Shown here: one piece after another, positions 1 to 8,264 of the stretch | Numbering within the stretch: position 1 is the first letter of the stretch | Layout: the number at the start of each line of letters is the position of its first letter | Origin: Deltaproteobacteria bacterium | GTDB taxonomy: Bacteria > Desulfobacterota > Desulfuromonadia > Desulfuromonadales > Geopsychrobacteraceae | Assembly: GCA_024280335.1 (NCBI GenBank) | Contig: JAJRQI010000054.1 | Span: 1 to 64,000, forward strand | Direction: 5' to 3' | Length of the DNA stretch: 64,000 nt | Made by a program: the position numbers and the translations under genes | Notes under the pieces: model-generated | Told to the model about the DNA's origin: nothing | Database searches by the model: none | The model's input: only the letters and a program-made list of their open reading frames with translations

Positions 1-10
1 CAGTGTCCAT
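1..10 (-). CDS. 5' end of an unidentified gene leaving the window
   Basis: On the minus strand an ATG (8-10) begins a reading frame of which only Met-Asp-Thr is visible. It is preceded at 15-22 by AAGGAGGA, a full-strength ribosome binding site at good spacing. The product cannot be named from three residues. Confidence 0.5.
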
Positions 11-147
11 TTAATCCTCCTTTTCTACCGGTTTGCTCATATTGGTAGCAGAAGACAGCACAAGAAACAGCCTGTTAAGATATTTATTTTCTCTTTAGTT
101 TCCGGGAAGTTACCCTTAATCGAAATTAAGATATAACGTTCATAAGT

Positions 148-310
148 TCATAATTTACTCAATTCTGAAAACTGATAACCCCGCTCAGCCACCAATCGTT
201 CCCCGCGCTGCACCGACGCTCACTGATGCCGCGCCGCGCGGTCAATGAGGTTGCGGCGTAGCCCAGTTCGCGCACCGCCCAAAAGCAAAACAGGCTGAGC
301 TAGCGTACGC
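148..310 (-). pseudogene. Fossil C-terminus of a long Y1 (REP-type) transposase
   Basis: The minus strand reads RSLFCFWAVRELGYAATSL near 255-305. After a frameshift it reads VQRGERLVAERGYQFSELSK and ends at a TGA (148-150). This pattern matches the helix-turn-helix tail of the roughly 320-residue Y1/IS200-like transposases common in deltaproteobacteria, which typically read 'LL.(Y/F)WAVRELG' and then 'VS.SV.RGE..A'. Stops and a frameshift interrupt it, and the catalytic N-terminal part is absent. The family assignment is from memory of the conserved pattern, so it is moderate. Confidence 0.45.
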
Positions 311-451
311 GCTGAGACTGCGGTCGATCGAATCATCCACCACGCCAGTATTATCGAAATCGAAGGAGAGAGTTATCGAAAAAAAACAACACCTGAAAAA
401 ATAACGAAACTCAACCGGCCATCTTAATTGTCGTCAAATCGGACAAGATAG

Positions 452-631
452 TTGACGCGAGACAATCAGCAGATCACCGCACCGGTTGATGGTGACATTT
501 CTCAGCTGTTGTTCCACACCATCGGTGGTGTTACCACTCCAGGCGAGAATTAGGCCTACATCGTCCTGACCAATTCTCCGCTGCTGATCGATGGCGTCGA
601 AACGCCGATTTCAGTGGGGATGAGGGGATAG
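452..631 (+). pseudogene. Fossil of an HlyD-family membrane-fusion protein
   Basis: Reading from 452, the frame gives QITAPVDGDISQLLFHTIGG and continues to TPGEN, then a TAG (551-553), then AYIVLTNSPLLIDGVETP and a final TAG (629-631). 'APVDG..QL..HTIGGV..PG' is the hallmark of type I secretion periplasmic adaptor (HlyD/LapC/PrsE) proteins. Only about 55 codons survive, with stops at both ends and one inside. No ABC transporter is left beside it. It shows that a secretion locus was once here. Confidence 0.5.
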
Positions 632-658
632 TGTGATGTGAGACGAGCCCACCTCTGA

Positions 659-1540
659 TTATCCACCGCTATCCTTCTGGCTGGCAACGAACTGTACTTC
701 CGCGTGGTAGGAAGATCGGACCAGCGGGCCGGACTCGACGTGCTGAAAGCCCATTTTCTGGCCTATCTGTGCATAAGCGGAGAAACGTTCCGGGGTGACA
801 TAGCATTGCACCGGGTAGTGCTGTTTGCTGGGGGCCAGATATTGACCCAGGGTCAGCAGCTGGCAATCATGGTTAAGCAGATCCTGCATCGCCTGGATCA
901 GCTCCGCTTCGGTTTCACCCATCCCCAGCATCAGTCCTGATTTGGAAATCAGCCAGGGGGATTGCCGGCGCGCTTCGGCGAGCAGCGACAGCGAGCGTTG
1001 ATAGTCTGCGCCGGGGCGAACTTCAGCATAGAGTCTGGGTACGGTTTCGATGTTGTGGCCGAGGATATCCGGTTTTGCTGTCGTAATTTTTTCCAGCGCC
1101 GCCCAGTCACCTTGCAGGTCCGGAATCAGCAGTTCGATCCGACAACCGGGGGCCTGTTGCCTGATCTCTGTCACCAGCGCGACAAACTGGACGGCGCCGC
1201 CATCGGGCAAGTCATCTCTGGTGACAGAGGTGATAACCGCATGTTGCAGCCCCAGTTCGGCAATTGCTTTGGCGACCTTGAACGGTTCCTGCGGATCGGG
1301 CGGAGTAAGATTGCCACTGGCGACATTGCAGAATCGGCAGAGCCGACTGCAGTTGTTGCCGAGGATCATGAAGGTGGCCGTCCCTTTACTCCAGCATTCT
1401 CCCTGATTTGGGCACGCCGCGCTGCGACAGACCGAATTGAGACCTTGCCGGCGATGGTAGCGGTCGATGCGCGAGTAATTTTCCCCGCCGGGAAAGCGAA
1501 CTTTCAGCCACTCAGGTTTGCGTTCAGGTTGTTTGCTCAT
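659..1540 (-). CDS. lipA: Lipoyl synthase LipA
   Basis: This radical-SAM enzyme inserts two sulfurs into protein-bound octanoyl groups to make lipoyl cofactors for 2-oxoacid dehydrogenases and the glycine cleavage system. The 293-residue protein has the auxiliary-cluster cysteines C38, C43 and C49 (CRSAACPNQGEC), the radical-SAM motif C64-x3-C68-x2-C71 and the C-terminal RSSYHAE that contacts the auxiliary cluster. Length is normal for the family. It lies downstream of the rubredoxin gene on the same strand, separated by a strong hairpin, so it may have its own promoter or depend on readthrough. No lipB is next to it. Confidence 0.96.
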   Translation of the reverse strand: MSKQPERKPEWLKVRFPGGENYSRIDRYHRRQGLNSVCRSAACPNQGECWSKGTATFMILGNNCSRLCRFCNVASGNLTPPDPQEPFKVAKAIAELGLQHAVITSVTRDDLPDGGAVQFVALVTEIRQQAPGCRIELLIPDLQGDWAALEKITTAKPDILGHNIETVPRLYAEVRPGADYQRSLSLLAEARRQSPWLISKSGLMLGMGETEAELIQAMQDLLNHDCQLLTLGQYLAPSKQHYPVQCYVTPERFSAYAQIGQKMGFQHVESGPLVRSSYHAEVQFVASQKDSGG

Positions 1541-1584
1541 GGCTGCCGTTCCCAGGATCGTCTGATCTCAGTCGTTGGTTGATA

Positions 1585-1631
1585 AAACATCCAGAGGCCG
1601 GAGCGCATTGCGCTCCGGCCTCTGGATGTTT
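1585..1631 (-). terminator. Strong hairpin terminator after the rubredoxin gene
   Basis: The two 23-base arms (AAACATCCAGAGGCCGGAGC and its complement) pair perfectly around a one-base centre. On the minus strand they are followed by TTTTAT. The hairpin lies between the rubredoxin stop and the lipA start. Confidence 0.8.
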
Positions 1632-1646
1632 CAGGATGGGTTGCCG

Positions 1647-1805
1647 CTATACCGGTTCAAAATTGGATTTGTCTACTCCGCAGAGCGGACAGACCCAATC
1701 ATCCGGGATGTCTTCAAAGCTGGTGCCCGGCGCGATGCCGCTATCGGGGTCACCGAGTTCAGGGTCGTAAATATAATCACAAATGATGCAGCGGTACTTG
1801 TCCAT
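1647..1805 (-). CDS. Rubredoxin
   Basis: This is a 52-residue one-iron electron carrier of the cytoplasm. The four iron ligands are present as C6-x2-C9 and C39-x2-C42 (DDWVCPLCG), with the usual [20 protein letters not shown] segment. The start at 1805 is chosen because AGGAGGTCCCC immediately precedes it and the family begins 'MDKY.C'. A frame extension upstream lacks family similarity. Rubredoxins in anaerobes commonly feed oxygen and peroxide detoxification enzymes, but no partner is adjacent here. Confidence 0.96.
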   Translation of the reverse strand: MDKYRCIICDYIYDPELGDPDSGIAPGTSFEDIPDDWVCPLCGVDKSNFEPV

Positions 1806-1904
1806 GGGGACCTCCTGGAGAAAAGTTCTGCCGAGTCTAGCAGGAACGACAAAACGTGACAAGAGCGGTAATGAATAGTTCCTCTTCCTTTTCCCACATG
1901 CAGC

Positions 1905-2564
1905 TTAAATCATTTCAAGCAGTGCTTTGATGGTTTTTTCAATCCCTTCCGCTGCTTCGCTGATGCTGCCGGCGAGCATATAGGCCGGGGATGAAATGAT
2001 TTTGTTCTCTTGGTCGATAATAAACTCATCGGCCGGGCAGTTGATGTGTTCGCTACCCATTGCTGTCAGTGCCTGTGCGGTCCCTTCGTCGCTGCCGATC
2101 GTCAACTGATGCGCCAGCTTGTCATTGCCGAGGACTTTTGCAACCAGAACCGGAGCGATACAGATGGCGGCCAGCGGTTTTTTTGCCGCAACGATTTCGC
2201 GTACCAGTCGGGCGACTTGCGGGTGAACTTCGCAATCGGTTCCCTTAAAGGCAAAGTCACAGAGATTTTTTGCCGCGCCGAAGCCGCCTGGAAGGACCAG
2301 CGCATCGATATCGGCAGCCTGAATGTTAGCGATATCGGAAATCTTGCCGCGCGCGATGCGGGCCGACTCCTCCAGCACGTTACGTACCGCACCTTCTACG
2401 GGTTCCCCGGTCAAGTGATTGACGACCCCCTGCTCCATGTCGGGTGCCATGCAGATGACTTCTGCACCGGCTCGATCGAGGGCGAGCAGGGTAATCACCG
2501 CCTCATGGATTTCACTTCCATCGTAGACACCGCAACCCGAGAGAATTACACCGACGTTAGCCAT
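1905..2564 (-). CDS. elbB: ElbB-type glyoxalase of the DJ-1/PfpI superfamily
   Basis: The 219-residue protein starts MANVGVILSGCGVYDGSEIH and contains AICIAPV, the nucleophile-elbow region of DJ-1/PfpI-fold proteins. That combination is diagnostic of ElbB, also called isoprenoid biosynthesis protein with amidotransferase-like domain. The E. coli member has glyoxalase activity; the older link to isoprenoids is indirect. A strong AGGAGG site lies 7-8 bases before the ATG. It appears to be a single-gene unit with a repeat element behind its promoter. Confidence 0.92.
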   Translation of the reverse strand: MANVGVILSGCGVYDGSEIHEAVITLLALDRAGAEVICMAPDMEQGVVNHLTGEPVEGAVRNVLEESARIARGKISDIANIQAADIDALVLPGGFGAAKNLCDFAFKGTDCEVHPQVARLVREIVAAKKPLAAICIAPVLVAKVLGNDKLAHQLTIGSDEGTAQALTAMGSEHINCPADEFIIDQENKIISSPAYMLAGSISEAAEGIEKTIKALLEMI

Positions 2565-2613
2565 GACAAGCCTCCTGAATAGTTTCTAACGGTTAAATAT
2601 CAGTCAGATTAAG

Positions 2614-2736
2614 CTCTTGCAAAAGTCGTCATCCCCGTGAAAACGGGAATCCAGTTTCTCGGTTGTCCCGGAGAACTTCTGGATTCCCGCCTGCGCGGGA
2701 ACGACGAGCGTTTGAGTTTACGGACTTTTGCAAGAG
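2614..2736 (+). repeat. MITE-like repeat with 14-bp terminal inverted repeats, copy 1
   Basis: The element begins CTCTTGCAAAAGTC (2614-2627) and ends with the exact inverse GACTTTTGCAAGAG (2723-2736). Internally it carries two GTCATCCCCGTG / CCCGCCTGCGCGGGA half-palindromes. A near-identical copy lies in opposite orientation at 6513-6634. It sits between elbB and the HTH-cupin gene and has no coding capacity. Confidence 0.8.
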
Positions 2737-2782
2737 GCTCAGATATTAAGCATAGCAGACTGTTGACTGCTGTCTGTCGGGA

Positions 2783-3376
2783 TCAGTCTCTGGTGTAGAG
2801 GACAACAATCCCGCGGGCGACCTTTCCACCCATCGCTTTCAAACTGTGCGGTTCATTGGCATCCCAGTAGACGGAATCACCGCTATTCAGCAGGTAGGTT
2901 TCGGCGCCGTGACTCAGTTCTATCTGACCCTCAAGCACGTAGAGAAATTCCTCCCCAGCGTGTTGCACCGCGTGGGGTTGGCTGGTCTGCTGCGGATCGA
3001 ATTCAATCAGAAAGGGCTCCATATGCTTGTGCTTTTTGCCGTAGGCCAGCGAATGATACAGGTAGGGCTGGGGCGGACCGTCATATTGCGGTCGACGATT
3101 GAGTCGGTTGGAACTGCCGGCGCGGACCACCAGGCACTTTTGCGTATTGTCTTCCTCTTCAAAAAACGTTTGCAGCGGGGTTTTTAACGCCTTGGCAATT
3201 CGCAGCAAGGTCGCCAGCGGCGGGATGACCTGCTCATTTTCAATCTGTGACAACAGGGGTTTGGAGAGTTCCGTCTCTTCGGACAGGTTCTGCAGGGTCA
3301 TCCGGCGGTCTTGACGAAGTTGGCGGATTTGCGGACCGATCTGCAGCTCTTTGACTTCAGCTCTGAACTCATTCAT
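2783..3376 (-). CDS. XRE-family regulator with cupin sensor domain
   Basis: The 197-residue protein has an N-terminal helix-turn-helix at about residues 18-72 (RRMTLQNLSEETELSKPLLS then QIENEQ), a linker, and a C-terminal cupin at about 115-190 with HAGEEFLYVLEG and GDSVYWDANEPH as the two cupin motifs. Proteins of this layout (PuuR/SutR type) sense small metabolites and often repress amine, amino-acid or sulfur utilisation genes. No obvious target is next door, and the effector is unknown. It is monocistronic, transcribed away from the HAD gene. Confidence 0.88.
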   Translation of the reverse strand: MNEFRAEVKELQIGPQIRQLRQDRRMTLQNLSEETELSKPLLSQIENEQVIPPLATLLRIAKALKTPLQTFFEEEDNTQKCLVVRAGSSNRLNRRPQYDGPPQPYLYHSLAYGKKHKHMEPFLIEFDPQQTSQPHAVQHAGEEFLYVLEGQIELSHGAETYLLNSGDSVYWDANEPHSLKAMGGKVARGIVVLYTRD

Positions 3377-3580
3377 ATGGAACCTTTCGGGATGACCTTG
3401 ATCCGGGGATCAATCATGGATGCAGATGTTGATCTGATCGAACAATTTTTATCCTCATGAATAGATTCAGTCAAGTGTTTAGACCGGATAGATTGTTGGT
3501 GAAGGCGTTTTGTTGTGTAATAATCAAAAGAAATTCGGGCGTCAGCCAATTCTAACAATATTTGTGTAAGGGGAATTGTC

Positions 3581-4324
3581 GTGAAGTCTTTGACTTCTGT
3601 GGAGATCAGGGCGGTTTTGTTTGATCTGGATGGAACCCTGTTGCGGGTCCAGATGGCGGAATTTGTTCTGCGTTATATTAACGGACTGGCGGACTTTTGC
3701 AGTGGTTCAGTTGCGCCGAAAAAATTCGAGCAAGCGATGCGGTCCGCTATTCGTAGCTTGATTCGCTTCCCCGGGGATGGAAAAACAACCAACGAGCAGC
3801 GTCTGCTCGCAAGTTTGCAGCGGCAGTTGGGTGGTTCTTCCGCAGTGTTTCAGCAATGTTTCGATTTGTATCGACAAAGCGGAATGGCGGAGCTGCAAGA
3901 GCTGGTCAAACCGATCCCGATGGCAAAGACCATTGTTGCCGATTGTCAGCAGCGGAAAATTCCTTTGGTGTTGGCAACCAATCCGGTTTTTCCTGAATTT
4001 ATGATCAGCGCGCGCCTTAAGTGGGCCGGAATGGCTGATTTACGTTTTGCGCATGTGAGCAGCTTTGAAAATAGTTGCTACTGTAAACCGCAAGCGGGTT
4101 ATTTTGCCGAGATTGCTCAGCGAATAGGCGTCGAACCCGAGCACTGCCTGATGGTCGGCAACGATACCCAGCACGATCTGGCGGCCGCCGCAATCGGTAT
4201 GCAGACTTTTCTGATCGATACCTGGGTTATTGAGCGAGAGGGGGCCGATTGGCCCTGCGAGCATCGCGGTGATCACCTGTTGTTGCAACAATTTCTGCAG
4301 CAGCGGCTGTGTACAGCATTTTGA
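3581..4324 (+). CDS. HAD-superfamily hydrolase
   Basis: The 247-residue protein has the four HAD motifs: DLDGTLL (nucleophile and acid Asp), ATNP (Thr/Ser), the lysine of CKPQAGYF and MVGNDTQHDLAAA. An alpha-helical cap lies between motifs I and II, as in small-molecule phosphatases such as phosphoglycolate phosphatase. The start is GTG at 3581, 8 bases after AAGGGG. The substrate cannot be told from sequence. It is separated by 131 bases from the next gene and could share transcription with it. Confidence 0.88.
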   Translation: MKSLTSVEIRAVLFDLDGTLLRVQMAEFVLRYINGLADFCSGSVAPKKFEQAMRSAIRSLIRFPGDGKTTNEQRLLASLQRQLGGSSAVFQQCFDLYRQSGMAELQELVKPIPMAKTIVADCQQRKIPLVLATNPVFPEFMISARLKWAGMADLRFAHVSSFENSCYCKPQAGYFAEIAQRIGVEPEHCLMVGNDTQHDLAAAAIGMQTFLIDTWVIEREGADWPCEHRGDHLLLQQFLQQRLCTAF

Positions 4325-4455
4325 AGCGCGAAAAGAGAGCAGGATTTTCCAGACGAACACAGAATATCCCTTGCTATTTTGAGGATCTATTAATAAAATT
4401 GGGGTCACGCTGGCTGTTTGAGCCGGTTCAGGTTTTCTGTAGGGATGGAGGAATT

Positions 4456-4725
4456 ATGGCACGACAGGTTGAAAATCCAGATCTGGCATTCCGATTGGCA
4501 CGGGCGATTGTTTCTGACATCGCTCTTTATAATCAGGATAAAGTAGCCGAAGGGATCAAGAACGATTCCATTTTTGAACTGATGGCTGAGGAGCTGACCG
4601 AGGGGCGTGAGCATTTTTATACGCGTGTTGCCCCGGAGATGCCGAACCGGGATCATCTTTACGAGCGGGCGATCGTCGATGTGATGATCAAACAGGCGGG
4701 CAAGATAGAAAGTACCATCTGGTAA
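4456..4725 (+). CDS. Small conserved protein of unknown function upstream of rluD
   Basis: This acidic helical protein of 89 residues starts MARQVENPDLAFRLARAIVS, with no signal peptide, membrane segment or cysteines. The ATG at 4456 is chosen for the GGAGG 5 bases upstream; a longer frame from 4309 lacks a site. Its stop codon directly abuts the rluD start, indicating translational coupling. I have an impression that similar proteins occur at this position in related bacteria, but I cannot name a function. The charged helices suggest a cytosolic partner protein rather than an enzyme. Confidence 0.8.
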   Translation: MARQVENPDLAFRLARAIVSDIALYNQDKVAEGIKNDSIFELMAEELTEGREHFYTRVAPEMPNRDHLYERAIVDVMIKQAGKIESTIW

Positions 4726-5709
4726 ATGGAGCCGTCCCGACAACTGCTCTTTCCCTTTGATCACAATCCTGTCCGGCTGGACAGTTTTCTGGTTGAGAGC
4801 CTGCCGGAGATCAGCCGGTCGCAGTTGAAAAGGTTGATCGATTCCGGGCAGATTTTACTCGACGGTCTTCCGGTCAAGCCTGGATTCAAGCTCAAAGGGG
4901 GAGAGACGATCGAGATATTTCTCCCGGAGCCTGAGCCGATCGATGCCATTCCCGAAGCACTTCCCCTGACCATTCTTTACGAAGACAAACAGCTGATCGT
5001 GGTTGACAAGCAGGCTGGGATGGTGGTACATCCCGCCGCCGGTCATGCGCGTGGCACCCTGGTGAATGCCCTGCTGTACCATTGTACCGATCTGGCCGGG
5101 ATCGGCGGTGAGCTGCGACCGGGGATCGTTCATCGGCTCGATAAGGATACCTCCGGAGTGCTGGTCGCGACCAAAGATGATCAGAGTCACCAGTTTCTGG
5201 CTGCTCAGTTTAAACAGCATAGCGTCATCCGGCGGTATGTTGCGCTGGTTCACGGTCTGCTCAAAGAGCAAGCCGGGTCGATCGACCGGCCGCTCGGGCG
5301 TCACCCGATTCAGCGAAAAAAGATCAGCAGTAAAGCGCGGCACAGCAAGCGGGCAGTGACGCACTGGAAGGTTCTCAAACGCTATGATCTGGATCGCCTG
5401 ACCCTGGTAGAACTATCTTTAGAGACCGGGCGAACCCACCAGATTCGCGTCCATTTTGCTGAATCGGAGCACCCGCTGGTTGCCGATCCGTTATATACCA
5501 ACAGTCAGCGAAAGAAATCGCTGGTCGACGTCCAGCTTCGTCAGTTGATCGATCTCCTTCCGGGACAGGCGCTGCACGCCCGTGATCTTGGCTTTGTCCA
5601 TCCTGAAAGTCGCAAGTTACTGGAGTTTCGCAGTGAACTGCCGCCTGCGTTTAAGGCGATTGTCGATTATCTGGACCGAAAATATTTTCATAACAGGAGT
5701 AAGGGATGA
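4726..5709 (+). CDS. rluD: RluD-family 23S rRNA pseudouridine synthase
   Basis: The 327-residue protein has an N-terminal S4 RNA-binding domain (RLDSFLVESLPEISRSQLKR) followed by the RluA/RluD catalytic domain with the active aspartate in GIVHRLDKDTSGVLVATK. RluD makes pseudouridines in helix 69 of 23S rRNA (1911, 1915, 1917), important for subunit joining. The start codon follows the previous stop without a gap, and the stop overlaps the pgeF start (ATGA). The exact target among RluA, C and D is inferred from length and S4 presence. Confidence 0.92.
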   Translation: MEPSRQLLFPFDHNPVRLDSFLVESLPEISRSQLKRLIDSGQILLDGLPVKPGFKLKGGETIEIFLPEPEPIDAIPEALPLTILYEDKQLIVVDKQAGMVVHPAAGHARGTLVNALLYHCTDLAGIGGELRPGIVHRLDKDTSGVLVATKDDQSHQFLAAQFKQHSVIRRYVALVHGLLKEQAGSIDRPLGRHPIQRKKISSKARHSKRAVTHWKVLKRYDLDRLTLVELSLETGRTHQIRVHFAESEHPLVADPLYTNSQRKKSLVDVQLRQLIDLLPGQALHARDLGFVHPESRKLLEFRSELPPAFKAIVDYLDRKYFHNRSKG

Positions 5710-6497
5710 AACTCGTTCGCAAAGGAAAACTGACCTGTCTGCAACCGGACACTATTGCCGAAGGTCTGGTGGCCGGGTTCAGTACCCGTAACGGTGGCGT
5801 TAGTCGTGCGCCGTACAATTCGTTGAACCTCGGCTTGAACACCGACGACCAATTGGCTCAGGTCGAGGGCAATCGTTCCACCTTTGCCCGGACCTTTGGC
5901 TTGGCTCCGCATCAGCTGTTGACGGTCAAACAGGTTCACGGCAACGACCTGCTGTTGATTGATGAGCCGAACCCGGATCTCAGCCATTTTTTATCTCTTG
6001 AGTTGGACGCGATTGTGACCAACCAGCCGGGAATTATGCTCGGTGTGCTGGTTGCCGATTGCTTTCCCGTCCTGATCTGGAACGCCGAGCGCCGCCTTGC
6101 CGCTGCCGTTCATGTCGGCTGGCGGGGGGCTGCCAACGGGATTCTGGGGAAAGTGATCAAGGCGATGACCGGCCACTTTGACTGCCCCGTTGAGCAGCTG
6201 CAGGCCGCAGTCGGACCGGGGATCGGTGCCCACAAGTATGAGGTTGATCGACCGGTACGTGACGCGTTTCGTCAGGGGAGCGGATTCTGGGCCGAAATCT
6301 CTTCCGAGGTCAAGCTTGGACACTGGCAGCTGGATCTCTCACTCAGCTGCAGGTTGCAGTTAGAGCAGGCGGGTTTACTGCCGCAGAATGTTGAGGTGGC
6401 AGAGCAGTGCAGCTGTTGCCATCCAGAGCTGTTCTTCTCTTATCGGCGGGATAATGGAAAAACCGGGCGGCAGTTGGGCTACATCATGCTGAAATGA
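5706..6497 (+). CDS. pgeF: PgeF / YfiH-type purine nucleoside phosphorylase-like multicopper oxidase-fold protein
   Basis: The 263-residue protein has the family zinc/catalytic residues in VKQVHGND, VLVADCFPVL and HVGWRG, plus GPGIGAHKYEV. In E. coli this family (formerly laccase domain YfiH) removes wrongly incorporated L-Ser peptidoglycan precursors; homologues such as FAMIN act on purine nucleosides. It commonly follows rluD, as here, with a 4-base overlap. A hairpin at 6762-6791 downstream probably ends the transcript. Confidence 0.92.
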   Translation: MKLVRKGKLTCLQPDTIAEGLVAGFSTRNGGVSRAPYNSLNLGLNTDDQLAQVEGNRSTFARTFGLAPHQLLTVKQVHGNDLLLIDEPNPDLSHFLSLELDAIVTNQPGIMLGVLVADCFPVLIWNAERRLAAAVHVGWRGAANGILGKVIKAMTGHFDCPVEQLQAAVGPGIGAHKYEVDRPVRDAFRQGSGFWAEISSEVKLGHWQLDLSLSCRLQLEQAGLLPQNVEVAEQCSCCHPELFFSYRRDNGKTGRQLGYIMLK

Positions 6498-6512
6498 AGC
6501 AGAAAAAAAAGC

Positions 6513-6634
6513 CTCTTGCGAAAGGCTGAAAAACAAGGCCCGTCATTCCCGCGCAGGCGGGGATCCAGAAATTCTCGGGGACGATCAAGAAACTGGATCC
6601 CCGTGTTCACGGGGATGACGACTTTTGTAAGAGC
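6513..6634 (-). repeat. MITE-like repeat, copy 2 (inverted relative to copy 1)
   Basis: Read on the minus strand, this matches the element at 2614-2736 over its whole length: ACAAAAGTCGTCATCCCCGT, then GGGATCCAGTTTCTTG, then CCTGCGCGGGAATGACGG. Its terminal inverted repeats (CTCTTGCGAAAG / CTTTTGTAAGAG) are slightly decayed. It lies directly behind pgeF. Confidence 0.78.
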
Positions 6635-6761
6635 CTCAAAAATTAGAAAACATATTTTTTTCTGTTTATTCCTCGGCCGTTCAGGTTTTTGTCAGAAGTT
6701 GGCGGTATAGTTACAGTCAATTAAGAAAAAGCGCAACTGGCAACAGTTCCGGAGGGGGGAG

Positions 6762-6799
6762 GCCCCCATCTTCCAGCAGGAAGATGGGGGCTTTCTGTC
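6762..6799 (+). terminator. Intrinsic terminator between pgeF and trkH
   Basis: GCCCCCATCTTCC (6762-6774) pairs perfectly with GGAAGATGGGGGC (6779-6791) and is followed by TTTCTGTCTTT. The two flanking genes converge, and the U-rich side suits the plus-strand transcript best. Confidence 0.75.
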
Positions 6800-6816
6800 T
6801 TTGCTGTTAGGGAGGT

Positions 6817-8262
6817 TTATTTTCGCCAGAAGGATGGGAAGAACAGTACCAGTACGGTGAACAGTTCCAGCCGGCCCATCAGCATGCAGAAAATCAATAC
6901 GGATTTACCGAATGCGGGGATATGGGCAAAATTATCGACTGGACCGACGGTGCCGAGCCCCGGACCGATATTTGCCAGGCAGGCAACGACCGCCGCACCG
7001 CCAGAAACCAGGTCCATCCCGGAAGCTGCCATCAGCAGTGATGCGGCGACAAAAATCCCGATAAACAGTGCAAAAAAACCAAGTATCGCTTGCAGCACCT
7101 CTTTGTCGACTGGGCGGTCGCCAAGTTTGACCAGGCGTATAGCCCGCGGATGAATCAGCCGGAAGACCTGCGCCTGCGCGTGTTTGAACAGCAGCAGAAT
7201 CCTGGCGACCTTCATCCCACCGCCGGTGGAACCGGCACAGCCGCCGACGAACATCAGCGTGATCAGCAGGTACTGAGCCATGACCGGCCAGGCTTCATAA
7301 TCTGCGGTAGCGAAACCGGTGGTGGTAATAATCGAGCTGACCTGAAAAATCGAATAGCGCAGGTTGTCGCCGATGTTGGAATAAACGCCGCCGATGCCGT
7401 TGAACAACATAATCACCGCGGTGGCAACCAGAATAATCGCCATGTAACAGCGGAATTCTTCATTGCGGTGAAAATCGCTCAGGCGGCCGCGCAGCAGCTG
7501 AAAGTGCAGGGTGAAGTTGATCCCGGCGAGAATCATAAAGACGGTGATCACCGCGTCGATGTAGCCGCTGTCGTAGGCGGCAATCGAGGCATTACGGGTG
7601 GAAAAACCGCCGGTCGCCAGAGTGGCGAAGGAGTGGCAGACGGCATCGAAAAAATTCATTCCGCCCAGCATTAACAACAGCGCTTCGGCCGCGGTCAGCA
7701 GCAGATAAACGCCCCACAACAGCTTGGCGGTATCCTGAATCCGCGGTTTTAACCGATCCGCCGTCGGTCCGGGGACCTCGGCTTTAAACAGCTGCATGCC
7801 GCCGACTCCAAGCATCGGCAGGATCGCCAGTGACAGCACGATAATCCCCATGCCGCCCAGCCAGTGGGTCAGCGAACGCCAGAAGAGCAGGCTTTTCGGC
7901 AAGCTTTCGATTTCGGTCAGGATGGTGGAACCGGTGGTGGTAAAGCCGCTCATGGTTTCAAAGAAGGCATCCAACGGTGAAGGAATGGCCCCGGAGAGCA
8001 GATAGGGGAGTGCGCCGAAAATGGCGAAAAAGGTCCAGCCGAAGGTGACTACGGCGAACCCTTCGCGGACCGAAAGTTCCGCACGGCTTTTGCTCAGGCC
8101 GAACATCAGCCCACCGCCGATCAGGCAGATGATCGCTGAAAACACAAATGCGGGCCAGGCGCCGTCGTTATAATAAAAGGAGAAGGGCAGTGGCAGCAGC
8201 AGCACTGCGGCCAGAAACAGCAGTAATGCACCGAGGATACGCGTTGTCAGCAGCAGGTTCAT
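6817..8262 (-). CDS. trkH: Trk potassium transporter membrane subunit TrkH
   Basis: This is a 481-residue polytopic membrane protein with about 10-12 hydrophobic segments arranged as repeated membrane-pore-membrane units. Pore loops such as SGFTTTGSTIL, SFATLATGGFSTRN and TTTGFATADY carry the filter glycines, and THWLGGMGIIV is typical of TrkH/KtrB. It takes up K+ together with the NAD-binding regulator TrkA, whose gene is two bases upstream in the same operon. Length is normal. Confidence 0.95.
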   Translation of the reverse strand: MNLLLTTRILGALLLFLAAVLLLPLPFSFYYNDGAWPAFVFSAIICLIGGGLMFGLSKSRAELSVREGFAVVTFGWTFFAIFGALPYLLSGAIPSPLDAFFETMSGFTTTGSTILTEIESLPKSLLFWRSLTHWLGGMGIIVLSLAILPMLGVGGMQLFKAEVPGPTADRLKPRIQDTAKLLWGVYLLLTAAEALLLMLGGMNFFDAVCHSFATLATGGFSTRNASIAAYDSGYIDAVITVFMILAGINFTLHFQLLRGRLSDFHRNEEFRCYMAIILVATAVIMLFNGIGGVYSNIGDNLRYSIFQVSSIITTTGFATADYEAWPVMAQYLLITLMFVGGCAGSTGGGMKVARILLLFKHAQAQVFRLIHPRAIRLVKLGDRPVDKEVLQAILGFFALFIGIFVAASLLMAASGMDLVSGGAAVVACLANIGPGLGTVGPVDNFAHIPAFGKSVLIFCMLMGRLELFTVLVLFFPSFWRK

Positions 8263-8264
8263 GG

